A stretch of 46,100 nt of DNA from Pseudomonadota bacterium. GTDB taxonomy: Bacteria > Desulfobacterota > Desulfobulbia > Desulfobulbales > SURF-16. Below, piece after piece: positions 1 through 9,394 of the stretch. The position numbers were made by a program, and so were the translations under genes. Every line of letters begins with the position of its first letter. The first letter of the stretch is position 1. Location of the stretch: positions 1-46,100 of the forward strand of contig JAHIVT010000121.1 of assembly GCA_018816555.1 (NCBI GenBank). Reading direction: 5' to 3'. The notes under the pieces were generated by a model. The model was not told the origin of the DNA. It did not search any database and saw only the letters and a program-made list of their open reading frames with translations.

Positions 1-984
1 AAAAATTGTCCGGCAGAAAAACAGGAGAGATGAGGAGGAATGATAACGCATTTCTTTTACCTGTGAATTCGAAATGAATGTGACTGCGCAGTCCCTTTCC
101 CTTCATGCCTTGCAGATTTTTCTCCCCTTCCCGTTTGAAAAATCTGGAACAGCCATGAACCCCGCTGCGCAGCACTTGTTCGTTCATTCCCCTCAATTCT
201 CCTCCCTTTTCCGCCTTCCCTTTGGAAAAGAAAATTCTGACGGCCTGTTAAACACGCTCATCAAATTGTCAACTTGTGCATATAGCAATAATTCTGCCAA
301 CCTGGCATGGTGGAGCATTTTGGCAAGAATTTTTTTTGTTCATTGCTTTCCCGGGCAGTCATTTCAAGAGGTGCGGGACGGGTGAAAAATATTTTTCCGC
401 CCTTGGCCACAGGGGCGGTCAATCGGCCTTGCCGGAGTATTTTCCTGAATATTGGAAATAAATCCATTTTTCCGGATCTCTTCCGCTTTTCCGGATTTGC
501 CGGATGGAGACAGAAGGTATAAATAAAAAAAAATGTGGTTAGTCGATAGGTTAGGAAGGGGGAAGGGTCCCCAGAAAAAACATCTGCATACCGGGAAAAC
601 GATTTCTTTTCAACCTGCAAATGATATAAGGTATAAATTCAGGCAGTCAGCCGTTAAGTCTGCCAACAAGGCTCATGGTCTCCCCGGGCGGTCTGGCAAT
701 GTGCCGGTTTGCACTGGGGACGATTGTGCGTCATCAACCTGTTGAGGACAAAATGTTTCAGGATCTTTTTGTTCACACCCTCGATGCCTTTCGGCTTTTT
801 TTGTCGAGCGGGAAGTTCCCGTTACCGAAATTTCCTTTAACCAATAGATATCCCCCTCTTGTGTTTCGTGGCCGAGAGGTTCTTGGAGGGGCTTGATGCT
901 GGTCCGGGCAACACGCCGGGCCGAGATGGTCACGGATTTATAACGATCACATTGTCCGGATAAAAAAGGATGGCGGAGGCTGAC
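1..984. other. Long stretch with no supported gene
   Basis: I find no reading frame here with a believable start, ribosome site and protein-like composition. The open frames are short, overlap one another on both strands and look like translated noise. The DNA is rich in homopolymer runs around 330-540. The last 25 bases hold the ribosome site of the following gene. A promoter for that gene probably lies here but I cannot point to one with confidence. Confidence 0.5.
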
Positions 985-2706
985 ATGCGAAGGATAGCAA
1001 CGATTTTCATAGGTTTATGGATTTTGTTCTCCTGCGCTCCTGCAGGAGCCCATACCGGGCCGCATAAAATCGGCATTCTGATGTGGCATGAGTCGCCCCA
1101 TGATGAAAAAGCGCTCCAGGGATTCATTGAGGGAATTCAACTATCGGGTATCCCCCATAAGCTGGACCTGAAGCGGGCTTACGGGGATGAAGGCAAAGCC
1201 AGGGAGTTCATCCGCCGCTGGAAGGATGAAAGGGTTGATCTGATCTTCACCATCGGCACCAAGGGGACCCTGTGGACCATGGAGGAGATAACGGATATCC
1301 CCATTGTCTTCTCCGCGGTTACTGATCCGGTTGCCGCGGGAATAGCCGAGAGCTGGCAGTCATCAGGCCGCAATATCACCGGCAGCAGCAACTGGATCGA
1401 GTTCAGAAATAAACTGAAGATCTTCAAAGAGGCAATCCCCCACCTGAAGACCCTGGGTGTCATATTCCGGCCGAATAATCCCGTTCCCCTTGCCGAAACC
1501 AGATGTGCCCGTGACTGTGCCGCCGATATGGGGATTACCCTGAAAGAGGTGACTATCGATTCGGCGGATCAGATAGAAAATGGTGTCAAACAGTTGTTGC
1601 AGCAGGGAATTGATGCCCTGTGGGTGCCGATCGAGGACGTGGTTTATAAAAATATGTCCCTGGTTGGCAAGGTGACGCACCCGGCCAAATTACCCGTGGT
1701 TTCCAGTACCTTCGAAGGGGTCGAAGATCCGCAGGAGGGGGGGCCGGTGGGCATGGTTTCCGTGACAGTGGATTATGAATCACTGGGCCGACTCTGTGTC
1801 CCTGCCGCCATCGAGATTCTGACTAAAAATAAAAATCCGCGGGAAATCCCCATCGTCACATCCGACCGTTATTATATCACCATCAATGTCAATGCCGCAG
1901 ATGCCATCGGCTACAGGCTGCCGCCGCTTTTTCTGGCCAAGGCCGACAAGGTCTTGCGCGGCTTTGCCGGACAGAGGATCGTGGTCAGCGGCACCGGTGA
2001 CAGTCAGGCGTTGCTGCGGGAGGCAGCCAGCACGCTGGAGGAGAAACTGGGCGGCGGAGAAATTGATATTCCGGAAAGTATCGGCTCGGGCGGCGGGGTA
2101 AGAGCGGCGGCAGCCGGAGAGATCGATCTCGGCAGGGTTGCCCGGCAATTAACCGAGAGTGAAGAAAAACTTGGCCTCAACTACAAGCCGTTTGCCAAAT
2201 GTCCGGTTGCCTTTGTCGTTCATCCCAGCGTGACCAATCTTGACAATGTAAGTTCCCAGGAGATTGTCGGCATTTATTCCGGCAAAATTACCGATTGGAG
2301 TCAATTGGGGAGCGAGACGGGGAAAATTTATGCGGTGGGCAGGGAACCGGGCGACTCCTGTCTGATTGTCTTAAATAAGCTGGTGCCCGGTTTTAAAAAC
2401 ATAACCAATCCCACGGCCAAGATTATTTATAACACTCCCGAGGCGGTGAAAACGATCATGAAACACCGCAGGACGATAGGCTATGTCCCCATGTCAATGG
2501 CAATTGGCACGGATTTGCGTATCCTGAAGGTGGACGGCATTTATCCATCGGCTGAAAATGTAAGTAACGGTACATACCAATTCATCGTTCCCTTTGCCTT
2601 GGTCTACCGGGAAAATCTTGACGGCTTTGCCAAAAGATTTGTCGATTTTCTTGACAGCGACGAGGGGAAACAAATCATCAGGTCCTATGGAGTGGTCCCG
2701 GAGTAG
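985..2706 (+). CDS. Two-part periplasmic substrate-binding protein (ABC_sub_bind + PstS-like)
   Basis: The product is a secreted ligand-binding protein of 573 residues. An N-terminal signal peptide (MRRIATIF... to about residue 22) is followed by a domain resembling the ABC_sub_bind family (about 25-315; motifs IGILMWHES, DLIFTIGTKGT, NITGSSNW). A second domain (about 318-573) resembles phosphate-type PstS binding proteins (VVSGTGDSQALLREAA, ESIGSGGGVRAAAAGE, GKITDWSQLG, IGYVPMSMA). I chose the ATG at 985 over the one at 970 because a GGAGG site lies seven bases upstream and the signal peptide starts there. No permease or ATPase gene follows. Instead a membrane histidine kinase starts 46 bases downstream, so the protein may act as a ligand sensor for that kinase rather than in transport. 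That role is inferred; the domain calls are from motif recognition. Confidence 0.8.
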   Translation: MRRIATIFIGLWILFSCAPAGAHTGPHKIGILMWHESPHDEKALQGFIEGIQLSGIPHKLDLKRAYGDEGKAREFIRRWKDERVDLIFTIGTKGTLWTMEEITDIPIVFSAVTDPVAAGIAESWQSSGRNITGSSNWIEFRNKLKIFKEAIPHLKTLGVIFRPNNPVPLAETRCARDCAADMGITLKEVTIDSADQIENGVKQLLQQGIDALWVPIEDVVYKNMSLVGKVTHPAKLPVVSSTFEGVEDPQEGGPVGMVSVTVDYESLGRLCVPAAIEILTKNKNPREIPIVTSDRYYITINVNAADAIGYRLPPLFLAKADKVLRGFAGQRIVVSGTGDSQALLREAASTLEEKLGGGEIDIPESIGSGGGVRAAAAGEIDLGRVARQLTESEEKLGLNYKPFAKCPVAFVVHPSVTNLDNVSSQEIVGIYSGKITDWSQLGSETGKIYAVGREPGDSCLIVLNKLVPGFKNITNPTAKIIYNTPEAVKTIMKHRRTIGYVPMSMAIGTDLRILKVDGIYPSAENVSNGTYQFIVPFALVYRENLDGFAKRFVDFLDSDEGKQIIRSYGVVPE

Positions 2707-2752
2707 ATGGATTATTTTGTCTGCTGACTCGCAGCGGAGGGCATTCATTAAC

Positions 2753-5050
2753 GTGTTTCGATCAATCAAGACCAAAATTCTCGTATCACAGATAGGACTT
2801 GTCCTCCTTGTCTGTGGTCTGCTGGGATTTTCCAGCTATGTCTTAATGGTTGATTCTCTCAAGAAGACCCAGGAGCAGCGTCTGCGCAACATTGCCCAGG
2901 ACCGGGCGCAGAAGCTGAGTGCCATGATTCAATACAAGGAGGAAAAATTCAGAACCCTGGCGACCAACGAGGCCATCGAGGCATACACCCGGGAATATCA
3001 TGAGCCGGTCTTGATCCAGCATTTCAACGGCTTTATGACGGAATTTCCCATGCTCGCCTATGTGCGTGAAGATGGCGTCGAGGAGATGAAGCTGGTCAAC
3101 GGGGTTGAGAGGCCGGAAATCCTGGCGGATATCAGCACAACTTTTCTCTTTGAAGAGGCGACATGGATTCCAAACAAGGTGTTTTCGGTATTCCCGGGTC
3201 AGGGCACTGTTGCCGAAGAAATGATGGTGCAGTTTGCCTACTGCCGGCAGAATTTTTTCGGAGAATTCGAAGGTGTGATCGTCGGCGGTATTCCCCTGGG
3301 CGATTTTCTCAAAGATTTTCAGCAATTCAAATTTGACGATACAGGTTTTCTCATCCTGATGGATGCCGCCGGCACGATTATCTCCCATCCGCAGCAGGAT
3401 AAAATCATGGGCAGGTTAGCCGGCGATAATCGCCAGTCGGAAGAGATCGTCGCCCAGGCCGGGAAAATGAATTCCGGATTCCATCGGGCCAGCCTGTTGG
3501 GCGTTGATGGTTTCGTGGCCTATTCCCCGGTGCCGGGCGGAAACTGGTCGGTCATGGCCGTCCTGCCCTATGCCAAATTCATGGATGCGCCAAACAATCT
3601 GCGCAACATGGTGTTTGTCATTTCACTGACTGTGCTGATTGCCGCGATATTGCTTTCCCTTCTGCTTGCCCAGGGCATAACCAAGCCGATTCTGCAGCTT
3701 AGTCAGGCAACGAGTCGTCTGGCTCAAGGAGATTTGCAACAAACGGTGGATATCCGCGCAAAGGATGAAATCGGCATGCTGGCCGAATCTTTCAACAACA
3801 TGACCCGGGACCTGCATGATGCCATTGTCCTGCGTGACTTGGAAATGAACGAAAGGAAATGGGCCGAGCAGGAAAGGCGGAAACTGGAAATTCAGGTGCA
3901 AAGGGCTCAGCGCATGGAGGCCCTCGGCACCCTGGCCGGAGGTGTGGCCCATGACCTCAATAATATTCTCGGGGGGATCATCAGTTATCCGGAGCTGATA
4001 TTGCTTGATCTGCCGGCGGACAGCCGCATCAGAGCGCCGCTTCTCGCCATCCAGCAGTCCGGGCATAAGGCCGCCGCCATTGTCCAGGATATGCTGACCA
4101 TGGCCAGGCGGGGGGTGGTTGAAAGTACGGTGATGAATCTCAATCAGACAGTCAGCGAATACCTGCAAAGCCCGGAACATGAAAGTTTACGCTCTCTGCA
4201 CCCACAGGTTGTCTTTGCAACCAACCTGGCGCAGGATCTTCTGGATATATGCGGTTCACCGGTCCATCTGTCCAAAACGGTGATGAATCTGGTTTTTAAT
4301 GCCGCAGAGGCCATGCCCGACGGCGGCAAGATCATGATCTCCACCCGGAACCGCTATGTGGACAAACCGATCAGAGGCTATGACCATGTCGAAGAGGGCG
4401 AATATGTGATCTTTACCGTCACGGATACGGGAATCGGTATTTCCCCCCAGGATCTGGGCAGGATATTTGAACCGTTCTATACGAAAAAGGTAATGGGCAG
4501 AAGCGGAACAGGGCTCGGCATGGCTGTGGTCTGGGGCACGGTAAAGGACCATAACGGATATATCCAGGTGGAAAGCGTTGAAGGCCGGGGATCGACATTT
4601 ACCCTCTATTTTCCCGTAACCAGAAAGGGCAGAGATGCAGACGTCCAGGACCTATCCCTGCAGGCTTACATGGGCAGCGGCGAGTCCATCCTGGTGGTGG
4701 ATGATATCAAGGAACAGCGGGAATTGGCATCGGAAATGCTGGGGAAACTTGGTTATTCGGTTAATTCCGCGGCCAGCGGGGAAGAGGCGATTGCCTATAT
4801 GCAGGATCACCAAGTGGACCTGCTGCTGCTTGATATGATTATGGAGCCCGGCATTGACGGACTTGAGACGTACAAAAAGATTCTCGAAATGCATCCTGCC
4901 CAGAAGGCCATCATTGTCAGCGGCTTTTCGGAAACCCACCGGGTCAAGGAAGCGGAAAAACTGGGCGCCGGGGTATATGTCAGAAAGCCGTTTGTTCTGA
5001 AAAAAATAGGCCTGGCCGTGAAAGCTGAGTTAAACAGCAGTGGCCGTTAG
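2753..5050 (+). CDS. Membrane hybrid histidine kinase (Cache-HAMP-HisKA-HATPase-REC)
   Basis: This 765-residue sensor kinase has a first membrane segment at about 8-31, a periplasmic Cache-like sensor region to about 285, a second membrane segment at about 286-308, HAMP and a short coiled coil, then HisKA with the phospho-accepting His near residue 400 (GGVAHDLNNILGG). The ATPase domain shows DTGIGIS and GTGLGMAVV glycine boxes. A C-terminal receiver has the acidic pair VVDD, phospho-acceptor Asp near 694 (LLLLDMIM) and the conserved Lys in RKPF. The GTG start at 2753 is preferred because a GGAGGG site precedes it; an ATG at 2687, overlapping the upstream stop, is the alternative. It probably forms an operon with the binding protein upstream, which could present its ligand. 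No separate output regulator is adjacent. Confidence 0.85.
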   Translation: MFRSIKTKILVSQIGLVLLVCGLLGFSSYVLMVDSLKKTQEQRLRNIAQDRAQKLSAMIQYKEEKFRTLATNEAIEAYTREYHEPVLIQHFNGFMTEFPMLAYVREDGVEEMKLVNGVERPEILADISTTFLFEEATWIPNKVFSVFPGQGTVAEEMMVQFAYCRQNFFGEFEGVIVGGIPLGDFLKDFQQFKFDDTGFLILMDAAGTIISHPQQDKIMGRLAGDNRQSEEIVAQAGKMNSGFHRASLLGVDGFVAYSPVPGGNWSVMAVLPYAKFMDAPNNLRNMVFVISLTVLIAAILLSLLLAQGITKPILQLSQATSRLAQGDLQQTVDIRAKDEIGMLAESFNNMTRDLHDAIVLRDLEMNERKWAEQERRKLEIQVQRAQRMEALGTLAGGVAHDLNNILGGIISYPELILLDLPADSRIRAPLLAIQQSGHKAAAIVQDMLTMARRGVVESTVMNLNQTVSEYLQSPEHESLRSLHPQVVFATNLAQDLLDICGSPVHLSKTVMNLVFNAAEAMPDGGKIMISTRNRYVDKPIRGYDHVEEGEYVIFTVTDTGIGISPQDLGRIFEPFYTKKVMGRSGTGLGMAVVWGTVKDHNGYIQVESVEGRGSTFTLYFPVTRKGRDADVQDLSLQAYMGSGESILVVDDIKEQRELASEMLGKLGYSVNSAASGEEAIAYMQDHQVDLLLLDMIMEPGIDGLETYKKILEMHPAQKAIIVSGFSETHRVKEAEKLGAGVYVRKPFVLKKIGLAVKAELNSSGR

Positions 5051-5079
5051 GAGATTGGCGGCAGAGAAGTGATTGGGCG

Positions 5080-5979
5080 TCAGCTTGGCGGGCCAGCTAA
5101 AGCCTTTTCCAGGGCCTGGGCGATGCCGGTCATGTTGGCAAAGTAATCTCTGGCCAGCGGATCAAGGGCGACGACCACCCCGTTAATGGCGCGGGCAACG
5201 GTTTCCGCGCTTTTCCGGGAGAACTGGGGCTGCACAAACAGTACTTTCACCCCGTTTTTTTTGGCCGATTCGATCAGGCTGGCCAGATGCCGGGCGCTGG
5301 GAGAATTGCCGCCCGTTTCCACGGCAATCTGTTTCAGTCCGTACGCCTTGGCAAAATAGCCGAAGGCCGGGTGAAAAACAAAAAAACTTTTGCCCCGCAA
5401 CGGGGCCAGGGCCTTGCTTAACCTCGCGTGCAGCGCATCAAGGTCCGCGCAGAATGCGGTGAAGTTTTGTTCATAAAGTGACTGGCCGCCCGGGTCAAGC
5501 TGAATCAGGGTATCCTTGATGATTTTCGCCTGTTGTTTAACCAGCAGAGGATCGAGCCAGATGTGCGGGTCAAGTTCCTCTCCAGGGTCATGGTGATCAT
5601 CCTCTTCATGACCCGTTATTTTTTCGAGCGCAATTCCCTGCCTGGTGTCAACGATGACGAGATTCGGCAGGGAATTTTCTATTTTGGGAATAAAGGTGTT
5701 TTCAAAGGCGACACCGATGCGAAAATAAACCCTGGCCTCGGCAAGCCTTGCCATCTGGCGAGGCGTTGGGGCGTATGTGTGCGGGCTTTGTCCGGACTGG
5801 ACCAGCACTTCCACCTCAACCCTGTCTCCGCCGATTTTTTCCACAAAAAATGCCTGGGGCAGAATGGAAACCAAAACCGGGATTTTTTTCTTGGGGGCCG
5901 CCTGTGCCGCCGGCAGATGCAGGGAGAGGGAAAAGGCGAGGGTCAGGCAGAGGGCAAGAATTTTTTTCAGGTAAGGCAT
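5080..5979 (-). CDS. ZnuA-like periplasmic metal-binding protein
   Basis: This is a 299-residue solute-binding protein of the cluster A-I (ZnuA/TroA) family, which delivers zinc or manganese to an ABC importer. A signal peptide ends near AAQAAPKKK. The family pattern is visible: SILPQAFFVEKIGGDRVEV, SGQSPHTYAPTPRQM with a metal-ligand His, a short acidic-histidine loop (EEDDHHDPGEE), DPHIWLDP with the second His, and FFVFHPAFGYFAKAYGL with the third. The short His/Asp-rich loop is typical of zinc-specific members. It converges on the kinase gene, with 29 bases between stops. The permease and ATPase partners are not in this window, so it is an orphan here. Confidence 0.88.
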   Translation of the reverse strand: MPYLKKILALCLTLAFSLSLHLPAAQAAPKKKIPVLVSILPQAFFVEKIGGDRVEVEVLVQSGQSPHTYAPTPRQMARLAEARVYFRIGVAFENTFIPKIENSLPNLVIVDTRQGIALEKITGHEEDDHHDPGEELDPHIWLDPLLVKQQAKIIKDTLIQLDPGGQSLYEQNFTAFCADLDALHARLSKALAPLRGKSFFVFHPAFGYFAKAYGLKQIAVETGGNSPSARHLASLIESAKKNGVKVLFVQPQFSRKSAETVARAINGVVVALDPLARDYFANMTGIAQALEKALAGPPS

Positions 5980-6079
5980 GGAGGTTTCTTATTCCAGTTT
6001 GCAATCAGGAAGGCGCGTTCATGTAATTTCATTCCCATATGCATGGGGCGGATCCGGGATCCATGGCTGCATGGTTGAA

Positions 6080-6883
6080 TTAACTGTCGCCCAGATAGGT
6101 TCTGGCGCCCATGAAGCGGGAGGCGAAATAGCTGCTGGAAAGAGAAGAGGTTTCGATCTGTTTTCCTTTTCGCGGGGCATGGATGAAGGAATTGTTGCCG
6201 GCGTATATGCCAACATGGGTGATGCGTTTGCCGCCTCTGGTGGCAAAAAAGACCAGATCACCTTTTTTGAGTTCGTTTTTTGCCACCGGTTTACCGGAGT
6301 GAAACTGACTTTTTGAGGTGCGTGGCAGGTCAAGACCGTTCAACTGGTAGACGGCCATGACCAAACCGCTGCAGTCAAAACCGTCCTCCTGGGAAGCGCC
6401 ACCCCATTTGTAACGGATGCCCAAAAAATCTGCTGCGGTATCAAGCAGCTGTTCCCGCAGATAATCCTCGCCCAGTTCGTCTTTCTTGGCCAGGGCATAG
6501 GAGTCAGGCCTGACGAGATAATAATCGGTGATGGTGCCCGCGCGCAGATAGTTCTCGGCCTGGCGGGTTGCCTCCTGCAGTGACGGGTAATTGCCGAAGC
6601 GTACTTTGTAGAGGCCAGAGCTGTGCCGGAAGTAGTAGGCGTTCAGTCCCTGTTTTTCCAAGGTTCTGCTCAGGCGGGCGGCATGCTCCACATCGGTAAA
6701 GGCGCCGGCCTGGATGGTATAGCCGAGCCTGAAGGAGTTGCATGATTCCGGGGCAAGGGTTGTTTTGACCGGGGTTGGTGAAAGCGTACTGCAGCCGGAT
6801 GTCAGCATGAGCTGAACAAACAGCAGCAGGAAGAAAGGCCACAGGATGGCCATATGCAAGGCGTTGTCTTTGCTTATCTTCAT
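6080..6883 (-). CDS. SPOR-NlpC/P60 cell-wall lipoprotein
   Basis: The 267-residue product is a probable peptidoglycan endopeptidase anchored as a lipoprotein. A hydrophobic leader ends in a lipobox (LTSGC). A SPOR domain follows (about 50-125, YTIQAGAFTDVEHAARL and YKVRFGNYPSLQEA), which binds denuded glycan strands. The C-terminal NlpC/P60 domain (about 145-265) carries the catalytic Cys in GFDCSGLV, a His in RITHVGIY and a third polar residue in FIHAPR. SPOR and NlpC/P60 together suggest activity at the division septum or during wall turnover. An AAGGA site precedes the ATG closely. It is transcribed divergently from the phosphotransferase gene, with about 100 bases between starts. Confidence 0.88.
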   Translation of the reverse strand: MKISKDNALHMAILWPFFLLLFVQLMLTSGCSTLSPTPVKTTLAPESCNSFRLGYTIQAGAFTDVEHAARLSRTLEKQGLNAYYFRHSSGLYKVRFGNYPSLQEATRQAENYLRAGTITDYYLVRPDSYALAKKDELGEDYLREQLLDTAADFLGIRYKWGGASQEDGFDCSGLVMAVYQLNGLDLPRTSKSQFHSGKPVAKNELKKGDLVFFATRGGKRITHVGIYAGNNSFIHAPRKGKQIETSSLSSSYFASRFMGARTYLGDS

Positions 6884-6980
6884 GTTCCTTTTTGAGAAAT
6901 GTATAAAATCCTTATAACCGTTTGAATAAGTGTTCGTAAAGATAAAAAAATGTTATCAGTAAAAAAAAATTGGAGAAGAG

Positions 6981-8072
6981 ATGACGGCTGATATTCACGC
7001 CGTGGCGGCACAGTTTTTTGCAGCCGCGGCAATCAAAGATATCCGGGAATATGGAACAGGCAGGGTCAATGATACCTTTCTGGTGACTGTTGCCGGTATG
7101 AATGAGAACCGTTTTATCCTCCAGCGCATCAGTTCCGCGGTTTTTGCCCATCCTGAATGGCTTATGGAAAACCTGCGTGTTGTCTGCGATCATGTGATGA
7201 ATAAGCTGGCAGTTGAGGGAAATTCCGGCAACTGGCGGATGCCGGTCATTCAGCAGACCCTGGGGGGCAGGGATTTCCTCCGGGATCGTGACGAATCCTG
7301 CTGGCGGGTGCTGCATTTCATTGCCGGCTGCAGGAGCTTCGACACGGTGCGGAGTGGCTTCCAGGCCAGGGAGGCGGGGCTGGCCCTGGGGCGTTTCCAT
7401 CGACTCATCAGTGACCTTCCTCCGTCCAGGCTCCATGATACCCTGCCCGGCTTCCACATCACCCCGCTTTATCTCGCCCAGTATGACAGGGTGGCGGCCG
7501 CATCAGCCCGGAAGGACTCGGCGGACATCCGTTTCTGCCATGATTTTATTGCCCGGCGCAGGGCTTTGGCCCACGTCCTTGAGGATGCCGGAAAGGAGGG
7601 GAAACTCTTCAGGCGGCCCATTCACGGTGACCCCAAACTCAGCAACATCCTCTTTGATGAACAGACAGGCCGGGCGGTGAGCCTGATTGATCTTGATACG
7701 GTGAAGCCCGGTCTCATCCAGTACGATATCGGTGACTGTCTGCGTTCCTGCTGCAATGGCCCAGGGGAAGAAGGCCCTTTGCCCGTTTTTTTTGACACGG
7801 AGCTATGTCGGGAAATTCTGCAGGGTTACGTGGCAGAGGCCGACAGTTTTCTCACCCCGCATGATTATGATTATTTTTATGCCGGCGCCCGACTCATCGC
7901 CTTTGAGCTGGGGCTTCGTTTTTTTACCGATTATCTGCAGGGGGATGTCTATTTCAAGGCATTGTTTCCTGCACAAAATCTTGAGCGGGCTCTGGTCCAG
8001 TTCAGCCTTACGGAAAGCATTGAAAAGCAGGAGAGGGAGATCAATTCCATCATCGGTGATATTATAACCTGA
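6981..8072 (+). CDS. APH-fold phosphotransferase, NahK-like small-molecule kinase
   Basis: This 363-residue kinase has the aminoglycoside phosphotransferase fold. The N-lobe shows the pattern YGTGRVNDTFLV ... RFILQRIS, which I associate with N-acetylhexosamine 1-kinases and related sugar kinases. The catalytic loop is RPIHGDPKLSNILFD (Asp and Asn for phosphate transfer and metal) and the second metal site is SLIDLDTVKPG. The substrate is probably a sugar or sugar amine, phosphorylated for salvage or polysaccharide synthesis, but the exact substrate cannot be read from sequence. A good ribosome site (TTGGAGAAG) precedes the ATG. No sugar-nucleotide gene is next to it. Confidence 0.75.
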   Translation: MTADIHAVAAQFFAAAAIKDIREYGTGRVNDTFLVTVAGMNENRFILQRISSAVFAHPEWLMENLRVVCDHVMNKLAVEGNSGNWRMPVIQQTLGGRDFLRDRDESCWRVLHFIAGCRSFDTVRSGFQAREAGLALGRFHRLISDLPPSRLHDTLPGFHITPLYLAQYDRVAAASARKDSADIRFCHDFIARRRALAHVLEDAGKEGKLFRRPIHGDPKLSNILFDEQTGRAVSLIDLDTVKPGLIQYDIGDCLRSCCNGPGEEGPLPVFFDTELCREILQGYVAEADSFLTPHDYDYFYAGARLIAFELGLRFFTDYLQGDVYFKALFPAQNLERALVQFSLTESIEKQEREINSIIGDIIT

Positions 8073-8289
8073 AATTCTGTAAAACATCTCTTGGCAATCG
8101 ATTGGGAAATTTGATAATCTATATAGATGGTGTGATTGGTTTGTCAAAAATGATGGCTTAGTAAGCAGTCCCGGTACCGAATTTCCCTGACGATAAATCA
8201 GGAACTTGTCATGCACTGTAAGTCTGTCGAGCCGGTTGTTACCCTCAAGGTGGCATAAAATGCGAGACAGTCAAAAGTTGAGGTGGCCC

Positions 8290-8736
8290 ATGCATCGTAT
8301 TGTTACCTTTCTGCTGTTGTTTGTCCTGGCAGCACCCTGGCCGGTTTTGGCGGCGGAGGATTTTGCCGGAACCGTGAAAAATGTTCAGGGAAGCGTCTTG
8401 GTCATGCGTCAGAAAATGACGCTCAAGGTGGCAAGGGGAATGAAAATCTATGCAAATGATGTAATCAGCACCGGCAAGGATGGCTCGGTGGGGATCATTT
8501 TGCGGGATAATACCATTTTTTCACTGGGACCGGAAAGTGAGCTGGAGTTAAAGGAATATGTCTTTGTCCCGGATCAGGGCCGCTTTACCGTGCTGGCGAA
8601 AATGATCAAGGGGACATTCGTCTATATGTCCGGATTGATAGGCAAACTCTCACCGGATTCCATTAAGATCGAGACACCGGTGGGCACCATTGCCATCCGT
8701 GGGACCAGATTTGCCGCAAAAATTGCAGGCAATTGA
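8290..8736 (+). CDS. Secreted FecR-domain protein
   Basis: The product is a 148-residue exported protein with a signal peptide ending at LAAED and a FecR-type beta domain: GTVKNVQGSVLVMR, KIYANDVISTGKDGSVGIIL, FSLGPESELELKEY, IETPVGTIAIRGTRFA. In this context such domains are thought to act as periplasmic or surface adaptors. The ATG at 8290 is chosen because GAGGTGG lies just upstream and the signal peptide begins there; an upstream frame extension from 8206 is unconvincing. It is followed by an OmpA-like lipoprotein and a CHASE2-HD-GYP protein in the same direction, a gene order I recognise from many deltaproteobacteria and cyanobacteria, where a nucleotide-signalling enzyme takes the last place. 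Confidence 0.82.
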   Translation: MHRIVTFLLLFVLAAPWPVLAAEDFAGTVKNVQGSVLVMRQKMTLKVARGMKIYANDVISTGKDGSVGIILRDNTIFSLGPESELELKEYVFVPDQGRFTVLAKMIKGTFVYMSGLIGKLSPDSIKIETPVGTIAIRGTRFAAKIAGN

Positions 8737-8788
8737 CCTGCGTGCCTATGATTTAACCAGAATTTCGTCATGAAGAAGGGGAGTGCTT

Positions 8789-9394
8789 ATGAAAGGTATT
8801 GTTATAATTGTGCCATGCCTGGTGCTGCTGCTCTTGTTGACTGCCTGCTCTTCGCAAAAGAACATGTTTGTTCTGCTGCCGGACCAGGATGGGAATGTGG
8901 GGAGCATTGAGGTAATTAATGACACGGGGAGCTATGTGGCGGATAAGCCGGGTGATTGTGTTACCGTCGCCGATAGCAGCAGTAAGCCCAAGGCCGCCCC
9001 GGCAATGAACGAGGAGCAGATCAGAACGACCTTCGGCGAGGCCCTTGCCGTTGAGCCCTCGCAACCCCGGAGCTTTCTCCTCTATTTTAAAACCGACTCT
9101 TTTGATTTGACCAATGGCTCTATCGAGTTGCTGCAGCCGATCATGGATGCCATTAAAAAAAATCAGTCGACGGACGTCAGCGTCATCGGCCATGCCGACA
9201 CTGCCGGCTCCAAAGAGTATAATTTTACCCTGTCTACCAAACGAGCCCAGACTGTGCGCAATCTCCTGGTGGAAAGGGGTGTCGACCCCGCCATTATTGA
9301 GGTCTCCTCCTATGGAGAGGCCGATCTCCTGATCCCCACGGCAGACAATGTCAAGGAGCCGAGAAACCGGCGCGTTGAGGTTATCATCAGATGA
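8789..9394 (+). CDS. OmpA-family lipoprotein
   Basis: This is a 201-residue lipoprotein (lipobox LLTACSS) with a variable linker and a C-terminal OmpA/MotB peptidoglycan-binding domain: [60 protein letters not shown]. It would tether the outer membrane to peptidoglycan. The ATG at 8789 sits five bases after GGGGAG, better placed than the GTG at 8783. The stop overlaps the start of the next gene (ATGA), so translation is probably coupled to the CHASE2-HD-GYP gene. Confidence 0.87.
   Translation: MKGIVIIVPCLVLLLLLTACSSQKNMFVLLPDQDGNVGSIEVINDTGSYVADKPGDCVTVADSSSKPKAAPAMNEEQIRTTFGEALAVEPSQPRSFLLYFKTDSFDLTNGSIELLQPIMDAIKKNQSTDVSVIGHADTAGSKEYNFTLSTKRAQTVRNLLVERGVDPAIIEVSSYGEADLLIPTADNVKEPRNRRVEVIIR

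Noticed and set aside
531-546. A 16-base word AAATGTGGTTAGTCGA shared with about 42911
   Set aside because: A single 16-base match within 46 kb is not far from chance, and no similarity extends on either side.
74-933. Several open frames of 60-120 codons on both strands near the left end
   Set aside because: They overlap each other, lack ribosome sites and have no protein-like motif; treated as noise.
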